This document shows, one piece after another, positions 21,165 to 30,287 of a stretch of DNA of 64,000 bases. Every line of letters starts with the position of its first letter. Positions within the stretch are counted from its first letter, which is position 1. Source of the stretch: Vagococcus allomyrinae (GTDB lineage Bacteria; Bacillota; Bacilli; Lactobacillales; Vagococcaceae); NCBI RefSeq assembly GCF_017829975.1, contig NZ_JAEEGA010000006.1, positions 62,001-126,000 on the forward strand, in the 5' to 3' direction. A program made the position numbers and the translations under genes. The notes beneath the pieces were generated by a model. The model saw nothing but the letters and a program-made list of their open reading frames with translations. It searched no databases and was not told where the DNA came from.

Positions 21165-22433
21165 TTATTCAAGCAGCTTAAAAATTTCTTTTGTGAGGTT
21201 GGCGTTTTGAGATTTGGGATAGAGATAGTTGCTGAGTGTGATAATGCCCGTACGACCGTCAGCTGAAAAAGCCAATGTTGGTTCAAATCCAACGATAACA
21301 CCATGGCCATTAAGGGATTGCTCGTTATGGTACAGCCCAGCTGCGTAGGTATACTCAAAAGCTAGCTCAGGACGGGCCCAAAGTTCACTTAGACTGTTTT
21401 TAGAAAGCAACTTCCCATCCAACAGCGCTTGGAAAAAGGTAAAGACGTCACCGGTTGTGGCGTAGACATTGCCAGTTCCAGTTTCTGCTGCAAAGATGTT
21501 GTCCGCTGTTTTTAGTGGAACAGCATAGGGAGCATTTTTAGGGTCAGATGCGACAGCATGATTTGGATTTGAATAAAAAGATTGGTAAAAGCCAGTGTGT
21601 TCTAAGTTTAGTTTTGTGATTATTTGTGACGTAAAGTAATCTTGGTATGATCGTCCTGTTAGCTGACGAATGATCCCAGCTAATAGGGTGTAGTTGACAG
21701 CTGAGTAATTCCATTTTGAGAGCGGGGCATAGGTCACCGTATTAAGTGCGTATTTGATAGTATCCTCTTCTGTTCCACCTTGAGAATTAAAACCTTTCAT
21801 TTGCAGGCCAGATGTCATGTTTATTAAACTTTTAATGGTAAGTTGATCGCTGTTAGGGAGGTTTGGATAAAAGGTTGATAAAGGAGTGTCTAATGTCAGC
21901 AACCCCTCCTCAACTAGTTTCATCACTAAAACCGCTGTATAGGCTTTTTGCACCGAGGCGATCATAAATTCGGTGTTAGGGGCATTCAGTCGCTCCTGAG
22001 ATTTATCGGCATAGCCGTATCCTTTTTCCAAGACTATCTGATTGTTTTTAATAACCAGTAAGGAGCCGATAAAGTTTGCCTCATGGAATTTGTTGTCAAT
22101 TTGAGAGGCTAGGTCTGGAAATTGCTCGCCATTATTAGGTTGTCCGAAGGTCATTCGCGGTTGTTTTTTTTCCGCTTCGGCCTTAAGGTGTTGCTTATTT
22201 AAATCAATTTCCTTTTGCAAGTCGGTATTTTGTCCGGTTAATGTTTCTATTTGCTCTTGTGTTTTTGATTGTTCAGTTGCTGCTTCTGTTGCTAATCGAG
22301 GGGTATAATACACGTGATAAAAACAGAAGACGGCAGCACTTCCCACTAGGAGCCCGCTAAAAAAAGAGAATCGAATCTGTCGTCGTTGTCGCTTTCTCTG
22401 TCTTTTTATTTGTTGTAGTCGCTTCTTTTCCAT
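21165..22433 (-). CDS. Membrane-anchored serine hydrolase, class C beta-lactamase/PbpX type
   Basis: A 422-residue protein: very basic N-terminus (1-21), one membrane helix (about 22-43), a coiled-coil-like linker (about 50-90) and a beta-lactamase-fold domain (about 110-420). Catalytic motifs are SVQK (S160, K163) and YSAVN (Y243). Proteins of this kind act outside the membrane as low-activity carboxypeptidases or esterases, e.g. D-Ala removal; true antibiotic hydrolysis is unlikely. CTAGGAGG precedes ATG 22433. Confidence 0.85.
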   Translation of the reverse strand: MEKKRLQQIKRQRKRQRRQIRFSFFSGLLVGSAAVFCFYHVYYTPRLATEAATEQSKTQEQIETLTGQNTDLQKEIDLNKQHLKAEAEKKQPRMTFGQPNNGEQFPDLASQIDNKFHEANFIGSLLVIKNNQIVLEKGYGYADKSQERLNAPNTEFMIASVQKAYTAVLVMKLVEEGLLTLDTPLSTFYPNLPNSDQLTIKSLINMTSGLQMKGFNSQGGTEEDTIKYALNTVTYAPLSKWNYSAVNYTLLAGIIRQLTGRSYQDYFTSQIITKLNLEHTGFYQSFYSNPNHAVASDPKNAPYAVPLKTADNIFAAETGTGNVYATTGDVFTFFQALLDGKLLSKNSLSELWARPELAFEYTYAAGLYHNEQSLNGHGVIVGFEPTLAFSADGRTGIITLSNYLYPKSQNANLTKEIFKLLE

Positions 22434-22701
22434 AAAGGCCTCCTAGAATACTCAAAAAGAATCTAGTTCAGTTATAACATGTCTATTATTAAAGATAAAC
22501 AAATTTTGGCAATCCTTACAAAGACGTAAGATTGGGCTAGGTAAATAGTATCTTAGTTTCTTTTTTGATCGATTATTAAGTCCGGTTCGTTCCTTTGATA
22601 TTTATCGTACTATATTAAGTGTTTTTATATTATTAATCTCGACAACAAGGTTTTTTTAATGAAAATGATAAAAGTGTTTGTTTATATACCGTTTTATGAT
22701 A

Positions 22702-22723
22702 TTATAAAAGGGACCTTTTATAA
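22702..22723. promoter_or_regulatory. Perfect palindrome upstream of the DUF1307 lipoprotein gene
   Basis: Arms TTATAAAAGG and CCTTTTATAA pair perfectly around GA. The palindrome lies 34 bases before the ATG, over the AT-rich region where a -10 would be, so it is a likely repressor operator. The surrounding gap 22434-22757 shows no gene and no other clear signal. Confidence 0.55.
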
Positions 22724-22757
22724 AGGATCATAATAGAAAAAGAGTGAATCAGGTATT

Positions 22758-23225
22758 ATGAATAAAATAAAGTTTGCAGGTATTATTAGCTTTTTGTTGG
22801 TGATGGTAGTGAGTTTGACTGGCTGCGGCAAAGAACAATCAGCAACTTATATAATCAATGAGGAAGAAATCAAGACCGAAGTAACCCTAAAAGCCAAAGG
22901 TGATGAAGTTTATCAGCAAGTGGCGGTCAGTCGTTTGACCTATGATAATTTGGCTGTCTTAGATGAAAAAGAGGCTAAAGCAAAAATGGCAGAACGTTCT
23001 CGGGTCTATGCGGATGTTTCCGGTGTTAATTATGAGGCTAAATTTAGTCACAATCTGGTGGTGGAAACAATCACGATTGATTACCCCGATGTGAAGTGGG
23101 AAGAATTAGCAGATGTTGAAGGATTTTTTATTAGTTCAAGTGAAATAAAAAATGGGATAAGTTTTAAAGGAACTACTGAATTATTGGATTCATCAGGGGC
23201 TCAAAAAATCAACAGTGAATCATAA
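22758..23225 (+). CDS. DUF1307 (YehR-like) lipoprotein
   Basis: A 155-residue lipoprotein: signal sequence ending SLTGC with lipidated C23, then a small domain of the YehR/DUF1307 type. Function of the family is unknown. It is a single gene behind a palindromic operator candidate and before a strong shared terminator. The site before ATG 22758 (AAAGAGTGAATCAGG) is weak. Confidence 0.8.
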   Translation: MNKIKFAGIISFLLVMVVSLTGCGKEQSATYIINEEEIKTEVTLKAKGDEVYQQVAVSRLTYDNLAVLDEKEAKAKMAERSRVYADVSGVNYEAKFSHNLVVETITIDYPDVKWEELADVEGFFISSSEIKNGISFKGTTELLDSSGAQKINSES

Positions 23226-23277
23226 GAGAAGAGCGAGTTCAACAGATGACATATCTGTTGAACTCGCTTTTCTCTTA
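23224..23277. terminator. Strong bidirectional terminator
   Basis: AGCGAGTTCAACAGAT and ATCTGTTGAACTCGCT form a perfect 16-bp stem, extended by AAGAGAA/TTCTCTT. It serves the lipoprotein gene and the convergent rlmD gene and touches both stop regions. Confidence 0.92.
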
Positions 23278-24654
23278 TGATTTAAGGGTCAGTTTCGCAA
23301 CTACTTCGGCGCGAGCCGTTTGGGGGAACATGTCGACGGACTGTAGATAATCCACGGTGTATTTTTTTGTGAGTTTAACTAAATCCCGAGCCAAAGTGGA
23401 AGGGTTACAGGAAACATAAACCAGTTTTTGACTAGGATAACGGAGGAGAGCTTGAATCAGCTGGTCATCTAAGCCTGTTCTTGGCGGATCGACGACAATC
23501 CCATCTGGTCTAAAGCCATTAGTAAACCAGTGTGGCAGCAGTTCTTCGGCTGTGCCAACTTCATAGCGGCTGTTTTCAACGCCTAAGCGCTCAGCGTTTC
23601 GTCTGGCATCCTCAATAGCTGCAGGGATAGTGTCCATGCCACGAACACGGGTAACTTTTTTAGCTAAGCTTAAGCCGATGGTCCCAACGCCGCAGTATGC
23701 ATCAACAATGGTATCGCTTGGTTGAACATCCAGTGCTTTGCGAGTTTCTTCGTAAAGGACAGCGGTTTGTTCGGGATTTAACTGGAAGAAGGCTCGTGGT
23801 GATAGATCAAAAATCAAGTCGCCTAAATGTTCTTCAATGCTTTCTTTCCCCCAAAGGTGTTTGGTTTCTTCTCCCATAACCAGTGAGGTTTTTTGTTGTT
23901 GAATGTTTTGCATGATCGAGACAATCTCTGGCATGTCTTCTGTCAGTTCAGCGATTAAGGCTTGTTTTTTTGGCAGTTTAGGGCTGTTAGTAATAAAGAC
24001 AAGTTGGATTTCTTTAGTGGCAATTCCCACCCGAATCATGATGGTTTTGACAATGCCACTATTTTTTTGTTCATCGTAGATCGGTACGTTGTATTTGTTT
24101 AACAGGGCTACGACTTTATTGAGCGTAGTCATCGTGGCCGGCTGCTGTACTAGACAATCGTCAATGGGAACTAATTGATGAGAGTCTGCTTGATAAAGGC
24201 CTGCTTCAGCCAAACCATTGTCATTTTGGCGCACTTGAAATTGTAGTTTGTTTCGGTATGACCAAGGATTGTCCATGCCGATGGTCGGCAGTAGCGGATA
24301 CTGCTGATAACCTGCCGGTTTGTATTTTGCGAGAGCTTGTTTAACCACGTCTTTTTTGAAGTCCAGTTGCGAATCATAAGCTAAATGTTGCAGTTGACAA
24401 CCGCCGCATTCTTCATAGACCCGGCAAGGAGGGGTGACTCGGTCAGCCGCCGCTTTATCGATTTGGATCAGGCTAGCTTCGACGAAGCGTGGCATGACTT
24501 TTGTCACCTTAACTGTGACGGTTTCACTAGGCAAGGCACCTGGTACAAAGACGATGGTTTTTTTGAAATAGCCAATGCCTTCGCCATTAATTCCTAAGCG
24601 TTTTATCGGCACGTTTAACGTTTGGTCAAGTTGGATAGTATGATTTGTTTCCAT
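23275..24654 (-). CDS. rlmD: 23S rRNA (uracil-5-)-methyltransferase, RlmD/RumA type
   Basis: A 459-residue SAM-dependent methyltransferase that makes 5-methyluridine in 23S rRNA. It has an N-terminal TRAM domain (about 8-66), iron-sulfur cysteines C77, C83, C86 (CRVYEECGGC) and a later Cys in DDCLVQQ, the SAM motif DAYCGVGTIGL and the catalytic cysteine in YVSCNPSTLARD. ATG 24654 is used because AAAGGTGA precedes it; the upstream ATG 24672 has no ribosome site. In Firmicutes two or three TrmA-family paralogues exist, so the exact uridine (747 or 1939) is not fixed. Confidence 0.9.
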   Translation of the reverse strand: METNHTIQLDQTLNVPIKRLGINGEGIGYFKKTIVFVPGALPSETVTVKVTKVMPRFVEASLIQIDKAAADRVTPPCRVYEECGGCQLQHLAYDSQLDFKKDVVKQALAKYKPAGYQQYPLLPTIGMDNPWSYRNKLQFQVRQNDNGLAEAGLYQADSHQLVPIDDCLVQQPATMTTLNKVVALLNKYNVPIYDEQKNSGIVKTIMIRVGIATKEIQLVFITNSPKLPKKQALIAELTEDMPEIVSIMQNIQQQKTSLVMGEETKHLWGKESIEEHLGDLIFDLSPRAFFQLNPEQTAVLYEETRKALDVQPSDTIVDAYCGVGTIGLSLAKKVTRVRGMDTIPAAIEDARRNAERLGVENSRYEVGTAEELLPHWFTNGFRPDGIVVDPPRTGLDDQLIQALLRYPSQKLVYVSCNPSTLARDLVKLTKKYTVDYLQSVDMFPQTARAEVVAKLTLKS

Positions 24655-24893
24655 TAGAATCACCTTTTTCATTATTGTTTCAGCCTGTTTATTTTAGCAC
24701 AGAATGACGGGAAAAGCTGTTGAAGTTGAATAACCGCAGATTTTTCTGAAAGGTTTAGGGAGGTTGCTCAGGAATATCCTCGGAAAATATGTTAAACTAG
24801 TCGGAGAACGTTTGTTTGTTTTAGTCGGCTGGTAAGGATTGTAAGTGGCGAATGAAGTCAAAAGGACGAACAACTATTAAGGGGTTGAAAACG

Positions 24894-25694
24894 ATGGAAA
24901 CAATTAAAAGTATTTCAAAAGAGAAAAATAATCAATATAAAGTTTGGCTAGAAGCAGGTGGCTCTTTTTATGTGTCAGAAGATGTGTTAGTGCGCCAACG
25001 CCTGCTCAAAGGCATGGAAATTAGTGATGAAGTGATCGCCACTGCGAAAAAAGAAAGCCAGTTGGACCATGGTTATCAAATGGCATTAAACTATTTAAGT
25101 TATCAGTTGCGTTCACAAAAAGAACTGGAGGATTATCTAAAGGGGCGAGAGATTGAGTGGGCGAGCATTGTGGCAATTATAAAGCGTCTTGAAGACCTTC
25201 AATTAATTGATGATGTGATGTATGGTGAAAGCTATGTTAGAACTCAAATGAGAACGTCTGACAAAGGGCCTAGTGTGGTTCGCCAACAATTGAAGCGTCG
25301 TGGAATTAAAGATGAGGTCATTGAGCAGGTTCAACAGCTCTATACGGAAGAGGAGCAGTTGCGGATAGCTTTAGAGGTGGCGACCAAAGCTGCGCGAAAG
25401 TATGGCCGAAACAGCCATTATGAGCGTTTACAGAAAATCCGTCAATATTTAATGACTAAAGGGTTTAATGGAGAGATTATTACAGCCACGTTAGAGACTT
25501 TGTCAATTGAGAAAGATGAAGAAGAGGAAGAAAGTCTACTTGAAATTCAAGGTGATAAACTATGGCGGAAAAATCAGCGCTTTGATGCGAAAAAGCGTAA
25601 ACAAAAAGTTACCCAATCCTTGTACCGAAAAGGCTTTAGTTTTGATATAATTAATGCTTATATCAGTCAGAAAGAGATGGAAGATGAAGAGTAA
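24894..25694 (+). CDS. recX: Recombination regulator RecX
   Basis: A 266-residue RecX, the long Gram-positive form made of helical repeats (e.g. ALNYLSYQLRSQKELEDYLK, and EVIEQVQQLYTEEEQ). RecX binds RecA filaments and limits them. ATG 24894 agrees with the usual RecX beginning; an in-frame ATG at 24852 would add 14 residues. Its stop overlaps the start of mutY by 11 bases, so the two are one operon. Confidence 0.92.
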   Translation: METIKSISKEKNNQYKVWLEAGGSFYVSEDVLVRQRLLKGMEISDEVIATAKKESQLDHGYQMALNYLSYQLRSQKELEDYLKGREIEWASIVAIIKRLEDLQLIDDVMYGESYVRTQMRTSDKGPSVVRQQLKRRGIKDEVIEQVQQLYTEEEQLRIALEVATKAARKYGRNSHYERLQKIRQYLMTKGFNGEIITATLETLSIEKDEEEEESLLEIQGDKLWRKNQRFDAKKRKQKVTQSLYRKGFSFDIINAYISQKEMEDEE

Positions 25695-26898
25695 AAATGA
25701 GTTAACAGATAGTCGCTTAGAAAAATTGAGTATTGGCTGGCAGGAGGATAAAATCACTGCTTTTCAAAAGGATTTTTTGCGCTGGTATGATCGGGAACGG
25801 CGTTTGTTACCTTGGCGAGAAAATCAAGACCCCTATCGAATTTGGGTCTCAGAAATTATGTTGCAACAAACTCAGGTTGTAACGGTGATCCCCTACTTTT
25901 ATCGGTTTATGGAGTGGTTTCCGACAATCAAGGATTTGGCAGAAGCCCCTGAAGAGCGTTTGCTAAAGGCTTGGGAAGGATTGGGGTATTACTCACGGGT
26001 TCGGAATATGCAGGTAGCCGCTCAACAAATTATGGAAAATTTTGCTGGTGAGATGCCAAAAACAATCACTGAAATCAGTACATTAAAGGGCATTGGGCCA
26101 TATACGGCTGGCGCCATCGCCAGTATTGCTTTCGACTTGCCTGAACCGGCCATTGATGGCAATGTTATGCGGGTCTTTAGTCGTTTGTTTGAACTGGATG
26201 ATGATATAGTGAAGCCTGCTAGTCGCAAAGTGTTTGATTATGTTGTGCGCAAGGTTATCTCCCACCAAGATCCTAGTAGCTTTAATCAAGCCATTATGGA
26301 TTTAGGCTCTGGGACGTGTACGCCGACTAGTCCTAAATGTGACAGTTGTCCCTTACAATCTTATTGCGGGGCGTATCAAAAGGGGACAATGACAAATTAC
26401 CCAGTTAAAAGTAAAAAAGTAAAAAGTCGACCGGTTTATTATCTTGCTCAAGTCATCCGCAATCAAGAGGGGGCCTATTTAGTTGGGCAACGGGCAGATA
26501 CCGGTTTGTTAGCAAATTTATGGACGTTTCCTTTAGTGGAAATCGCCAGTGAAGAATACGCCGACTTGCGCAATCAGTGGCAGGAGTATCAGGCGAGTCA
26601 AGAGCCTCAACTTCGTTTGGATCTTGTGGCAGAAGAAGCGTTTGACCTTAGTGACTGGATTGTAACTAATCGTCAAGATCAAGCGGTTGTTTGGCAAAAA
26701 CAACCGGTTGGAGAGGTGACCCATGTCTTCAGTCATTTGAAATGGCATGTTCTCGTTACTTATGGCATTAGCAAAAATAGTGACTATCCACTTGAGGCGC
26801 AGCAGCGCTGGCTAAAACCTACGGAATTTGCTGAGTATGCCTTTCCCAAGCCTCAGCAAAAAATTGTTGAGTTACTGCAAGGGCTGCATTATTTTTAA
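25684..26898 (+). CDS. mutY: A/G-specific adenine glycosylase
   Basis: A 404-residue MutY, which removes adenine mispaired with 8-oxoguanine. LLPWR and EIMLQQTQV (catalytic Glu) lie in the first 60 residues, LKGIGPYTAGAIASIAF is the helix-hairpin-helix, AIDGNVMRV carries the catalytic Asp, and C-x6-C-x2-C-x5-C (CTPTSPKCDSCPLQSYC) is the iron-sulfur cluster. A C-terminal Nudix-like 8-oxoG recognition domain follows. ATG 25684 overlaps recX. Confidence 0.96.
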   Translation: MKSKNELTDSRLEKLSIGWQEDKITAFQKDFLRWYDRERRLLPWRENQDPYRIWVSEIMLQQTQVVTVIPYFYRFMEWFPTIKDLAEAPEERLLKAWEGLGYYSRVRNMQVAAQQIMENFAGEMPKTITEISTLKGIGPYTAGAIASIAFDLPEPAIDGNVMRVFSRLFELDDDIVKPASRKVFDYVVRKVISHQDPSSFNQAIMDLGSGTCTPTSPKCDSCPLQSYCGAYQKGTMTNYPVKSKKVKSRPVYYLAQVIRNQEGAYLVGQRADTGLLANLWTFPLVEIASEEYADLRNQWQEYQASQEPQLRLDLVAEEAFDLSDWIVTNRQDQAVVWQKQPVGEVTHVFSHLKWHVLVTYGISKNSDYPLEAQQRWLKPTEFAEYAFPKPQQKIVELLQGLHYF

Positions 26899-26924
26899 CG
26901 ATTAAATTTTAGGAAGGAGCAGTT

Positions 26925-27614
26925 ATGAAAACAATTGGTTTGATCGGTGGCATGAGTTGGGAAAGTACGGTTGATTATTACCGACTGATAAATGAAGCAG
27001 TCAAAAGAGAGCTAGGAGGTTTACACTCTGCTAAAATTATTCTGGTAAGCGTTGATTTTCAAGAAATTGAAAATTATCAATTTGCTGGACAGTGGGATAA
27101 GAGCGCCCAAGTCTTAAGTGATGCAGCTAGGAGATTAGAAGGAGCTGGAGCTGATTTTATTTTGATTTGCACCAATACGATGCACAAGGTTGCCGATCAA
27201 GTGGCGGCGGCAATTACTATTCCTTTGGTGCATATCGCCAGAGTTACGGGGGATGCTTTAATTGCCAAAGACATTCAAAAAGTTGGGTTGTTGGGAACTG
27301 TTTTTACAATGGAAGAGCCCTTTTATCGCAAGGAGATAGAGGCGAAAGGGATTGAGGTAGTGGTTCCTAATCAAGAGGATCGTCAATTGGTTAGTCAGAT
27401 CATTTACGAGGAACTCTGTTTAGGGATACTAAGTGACGATTCTCGGCGGACTTACTTGCGAATTATTGCAGAATTGGCGGCTCAAGGAGCTGAGGCCGTG
27501 ATTTTAGGCTGTACAGAAATTGGCTTATTGGTTAAACAGGGAGATACCCTAGTTCCTTTGTTTGATACCACTACAATTCACGCTGAGAGTGCAGCGGTAA
27601 AATCATTGGAATAG
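26925..27614 (+). CDS. Aspartate/glutamate racemase family protein
   Basis: A 229-residue pseudosymmetric two-domain racemase of the YgeA/RacD type. Both catalytic cysteines are present: C82 in ICTNTMH and C196 in GCTEIGLL. The beginning MKTIGLIGGMSWEST is diagnostic. Substrate (Asp, Glu or a broad set) cannot be read. AGGAAGGAGC precedes ATG 26925, 26 bases after mutY, so it may be third in that operon. Confidence 0.9.
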   Translation: MKTIGLIGGMSWESTVDYYRLINEAVKRELGGLHSAKIILVSVDFQEIENYQFAGQWDKSAQVLSDAARRLEGAGADFILICTNTMHKVADQVAAAITIPLVHIARVTGDALIAKDIQKVGLLGTVFTMEEPFYRKEIEAKGIEVVVPNQEDRQLVSQIIYEELCLGILSDDSRRTYLRIIAELAAQGAEAVILGCTEIGLLVKQGDTLVPLFDTTTIHAESAAVKSLE

Positions 27615-27688
27615 CCAAGGGGTAGGGACACTATTTTCTGGACTCAACCATTATTTAGGTATTTTATTCTAGCTATCAGTCGTATTTA

Positions 27689-27697
27689 TGATATAAT
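27689..27697 (+). promoter_or_regulatory. Extended -10 promoter for the DUF402 gene
   Basis: TGaTATAAT (27689-27697) is an extended -10; no good -35 is seen 17 bases upstream. Confidence 0.45.
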
Positions 27698-27766
27698 AAT
27701 TCTGATGCCGGTGTAATGAACACCCTAACGAAATGGCTGAATCATTTCACAGAAAGTAGGGTACCT

Positions 27767-28300
27767 ATGCGTGTTCCTAGAGAAGGGGAATTCATCACCA
27801 TTCAAAGCTATAAACACGATGGCAATTTGCATCGCACATGGCGTGATACCATGGTATTAAAAACAAGTGAACATTCTCTTATAGGGGTCAATGACCATAC
27901 TTTAGTGACAGAATCTGACGGTCGCAGGTGGGTTACACGAGAACCAGCTATTGTGTATTTTCATAACAAATATTGGTTCAATGTAATTGCCATGATTAGA
28001 GAAAAAGGTGTGTCTTATTATTGTAATTTAGCCTCACCTTACCTCATGGACGAAGAAGCCTTAAAGTATATCGATTATGATTTAGACATTAAAGTCTTTC
28101 CCGATGGTGAAAAACGCTTGTTAGACGTAGACGAGTATGAAGAGCACCGTAGACAAATGAACTATCCAACTGAAATTGATTTTATCCTCAAGGAAAATGT
28201 CAAAATTCTTGTCGATTGGATTAATAATGGTTATGGACCTTTTTCTCAAGAATATGTTGAACTATGGTACGACCGCTACCAGCAATTGTCACGTAAGTAG
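27767..28300 (+). CDS. DUF402 nucleoside tri-/diphosphatase (Ntdp-like)
   Basis: A 177-residue protein with strong similarity, from memory, to the staphylococcal Ntdp/YgaC family: [65 protein letters not shown]. These enzymes hydrolyse NTP and NDP with divalent metal. The start is placed at ATG 27767, where family members begin (MRVPREGE), and not at 27716. Confidence 0.88.
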   Translation: MRVPREGEFITIQSYKHDGNLHRTWRDTMVLKTSEHSLIGVNDHTLVTESDGRRWVTREPAIVYFHNKYWFNVIAMIREKGVSYYCNLASPYLMDEEALKYIDYDLDIKVFPDGEKRLLDVDEYEEHRRQMNYPTEIDFILKENVKILVDWINNGYGPFSQEYVELWYDRYQQLSRK

Positions 28301-28331
28301 CAAGAAGTTAGATGAATTCTAACATAAGTAG

Positions 28332-28438
28332 AAGGTTAGAACTAAAATGCGTTATGGCACGAACAACTTCCAAAGAAGTGGCGCAAGTGGTTTTTTCACT
28401 TAAGACAGTTATGGGAAGTTGTTGAGTGCCAGCATTTT
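28332..28438. repeat. Tandem hairpin repeat, copy 1
   Basis: First of two ~107-base near-identical units in the gene-free gap 28301-28636. Each unit folds on itself: AAAATGC...GGCAC..ACAACTTCC pairs with GGGAAGTTGT..GTGCC.GCATTTT. A small inner hairpin AAGTG/CACTT is present only in this copy. Confidence 0.8.
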
Positions 28439-28451
28439 TTCTACCGTCAAA

Positions 28452-28559
28452 AAGGTTAGAACTGAAATGCGTTATGGCGCGAACAACTTCCAAAGAAGTA
28501 AGGCTAAGTGACTTTTTTACTTAAGCTAGTTATGGGAAGTTGTTGAGTGCCAGCATTTT
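28452..28559. repeat. Tandem hairpin repeat, copy 2
   Basis: Second unit. It begins AAGGTTAGAACTGAAATGCG and ends AGTTGTTGAGTGCCAGCATTTT-like, nearly identical to copy 1 in both arms, while the apical loop (about 28501-28530) has diverged. Strong arms with a drifting loop point to selection on the hairpin. Confidence 0.8.
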
Positions 28560-28572
28560 GTAAGCAACGAAT

Positions 28573-28607
28573 GAGCTGTCAGCTAATTTAGCGACAGTTC
28601 TCTTTTT
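28573..28607 (+). terminator. Terminator after the tandem hairpins
   Basis: CTGTC.GCTA pairs with TAGC.GACAG, and GAG with CTC, followed by a T-run. Confidence 0.6.
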
Positions 28608-28636
28608 AATTAAACGTTCATGTAAGGAGGGAAAGG

Positions 28637-29491
28637 ATGAAAGTAGTATTTTCAGATGTAGATGGTACCTTTCAGGAGTTGGGTAAGCCCATTCCTAAAA
28701 TTAATATAGAGGCAGTTAATGCCTTGCAGAAGAATGGGGATCGTTTTGTGTTCGTCAGTGGACGCAATTATCAGCAAATGAGGATGTTGTTAAGGGAAAG
28801 TCAGCTTGATTGTGATCTGATCTTTAGTAATGGAGCCGGGTTTCAGTTAAAGGGAGAATCCCCTCAATATCCTAAAACACTAACACTTGATCAATTCAAA
28901 TTTATTGTTAATATATTGGATGAAAATCAAATTTTTTATCATGTACATACGAGTGCTGAAACCTATTTGCGGCCGATTGAGCACTATCAGGAACATCTTA
29001 AGCAATTGAGGTTAGATTTGGCTTTTATGGGCCAACAAGGAATCGAAGCGATGAATTATAAAGAGGATTATTTTACTAATGTTTGTGAGCATCATGAAGA
29101 TTTAACGAGTTATTTTACAGAACATCCTGAGATTAAGTTGTTGAAAGTAGAACTGATGGAAGGGAACGATGAGAATCGCAATCGCTTAAAAACTCTTTTT
29201 GAAGCGGCTGGTTTTTCAGCTTTTTCGACCTTTCCGACTGTTTTGGAGATCATTGACCCCAAAAGTAACAAGGGGGCTGCGATCGCAGGTTATATTCAAC
29301 AGTTTGAAGAAGTCACCTCCTATGGAATCGGTGATGGGGAGAACGATCTGTCGATGTTTGAAGCTGTCGACGTTTCGGTAGCTGTTGGGAATGCTCCGTT
29401 AGCTATTCAGAAAAAAAGTGATTTGGTTATTAGAGAATGTGGTGATGGTGGTGTCGGCCATTTTATTTTTGATCAGCTTATCGGCAAATAA
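28637..29491 (+). CDS. HAD superfamily hydrolase, Cof/YidA type
   Basis: A 284-residue HAD phosphatase of class IIB. DVDGT (nucleophile D7, D9) is at the start, VSGRNYQQM holds motif II, and GIGDGENDLSMFE (about 232-244) is motif IV. Such enzymes dephosphorylate sugar phosphates or flavin/pyridoxal phosphates. The proton donor position reads DVDGT as usual. AAGGAGGGAAAGG precedes ATG 28637. Confidence 0.9.
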   Translation: MKVVFSDVDGTFQELGKPIPKINIEAVNALQKNGDRFVFVSGRNYQQMRMLLRESQLDCDLIFSNGAGFQLKGESPQYPKTLTLDQFKFIVNILDENQIFYHVHTSAETYLRPIEHYQEHLKQLRLDLAFMGQQGIEAMNYKEDYFTNVCEHHEDLTSYFTEHPEIKLLKVELMEGNDENRNRLKTLFEAAGFSAFSTFPTVLEIIDPKSNKGAAIAGYIQQFEEVTSYGIGDGENDLSMFEAVDVSVAVGNAPLAIQKKSDLVIRECGDGGVGHFIFDQLIGK

Positions 29492-29509
29492 AAAATATTA
29501 TTAAACAGG

Positions 29510-29560
29510 TGTCGCCCCAAAAAAATGTAGCAGGCTTGGTCTGCTTTTTTTGGGGCGGCA
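29510..29560. terminator. Intrinsic terminator between convergent genes
   Basis: TGTCGCCCCAAAAAAA pairs with TTTTTTTGGGGCGGCA, with GCAG/CTGC inside the loop. A and T runs suit both directions. Confidence 0.85.
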
Positions 29561-29582
29561 GTTGCTTGAGATGCTGTTATTT

Positions 29583-30011
29583 TTAAAGTGTTTTTTCCAT
29601 CATATGATGAGGGATGTCGGCGTCAAGGAACTCGTCTCCCTCAACTTGATAGCCAAGTTTTTCATAAAAACCGATGGCAGTATTTTGGGCTCCGAGAATG
29701 ATTTTATGGAAGCCGTGGTCTGCGGCGATTTTTTCAGCTGCCACCATTAACTCTCTGCCAAACTGGTGGCCACGCCCTTCTTTTAAAACGGCCATGCGCT
29801 GCAATTTAGCTATGCGAGAATCCTTTTTCAGCAGTCGGCATGTGGCAAGAGGGCGCTCGTTATGATAAAGCACGAAATGAAGGCACCCTTCTTCTCCTTC
29901 AATTTCAATGGCTTCAGACACGCCTTGTTCTTTAATGAAAACGTCTCGTCTAATAGTTAAGGCATCTTGATAAATCGATGTTGTCAGATCTTCAGTATAG
30001 CGAACAGTCAT
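29583..30011 (-). CDS. GNAT family N-acetyltransferase
   Basis: 142 residues, the length of a minimal GNAT (ElaA/YjcF-like). TIRRDVFIKEQGVSE at the start, LQRMAVLKEGRGHQFGREL (acetyl-CoA pyrophosphate loop) in the middle and FYEKLGYQVEGDEFLDADIPHHMM at the end are typical. Substrate unknown. GGAGAG precedes ATG 30011. Confidence 0.9.
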   Translation of the reverse strand: MTVRYTEDLTTSIYQDALTIRRDVFIKEQGVSEAIEIEGEEGCLHFVLYHNERPLATCRLLKKDSRIAKLQRMAVLKEGRGHQFGRELMVAAEKIAADHGFHKIILGAQNTAIGFYEKLGYQVEGDEFLDADIPHHMMEKTL

Positions 30012-30287
30012 TAATAGCTCTCCTAATGGTTAGATTTCTTTTTATGATAGTACAAACACCTTAGAAAAAGCAAGTTAAATAATCAGTCTTAGGTGGGATG
30101 TTGTATCCTGACTTATTCAGTTATAATAAATGCTGTACAGTATCCTTTAGCTTTTGTTCTGTTTTCTGACGTATGAGGAAAATGGGAGCATTTTAGCGGG
30201 AAATACTTTATACTTACATGAGAGTTGTATTTTGTTGGCAGTCAGCTACCTTTAAGCGTATCTGACAATTAGAAGGAGGAAGAATTA

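Noticed and set aside
21165-22433. Acquired beta-lactamase resistance gene
   Set aside because: Membrane anchor, coiled-coil linker and PbpX-type motifs point to a wall-related serine hydrolase.
28308-28493. 61-residue minus-strand frame over the tandem repeats
   Set aside because: It contains a duplicated peptide only because the DNA repeat is translated twice; no ribosome site.
28332-28559. CRISPR-like repeat pair
   Set aside because: Only two long units with a 13-base gap and strong self-complementarity; no spacers or cas genes.
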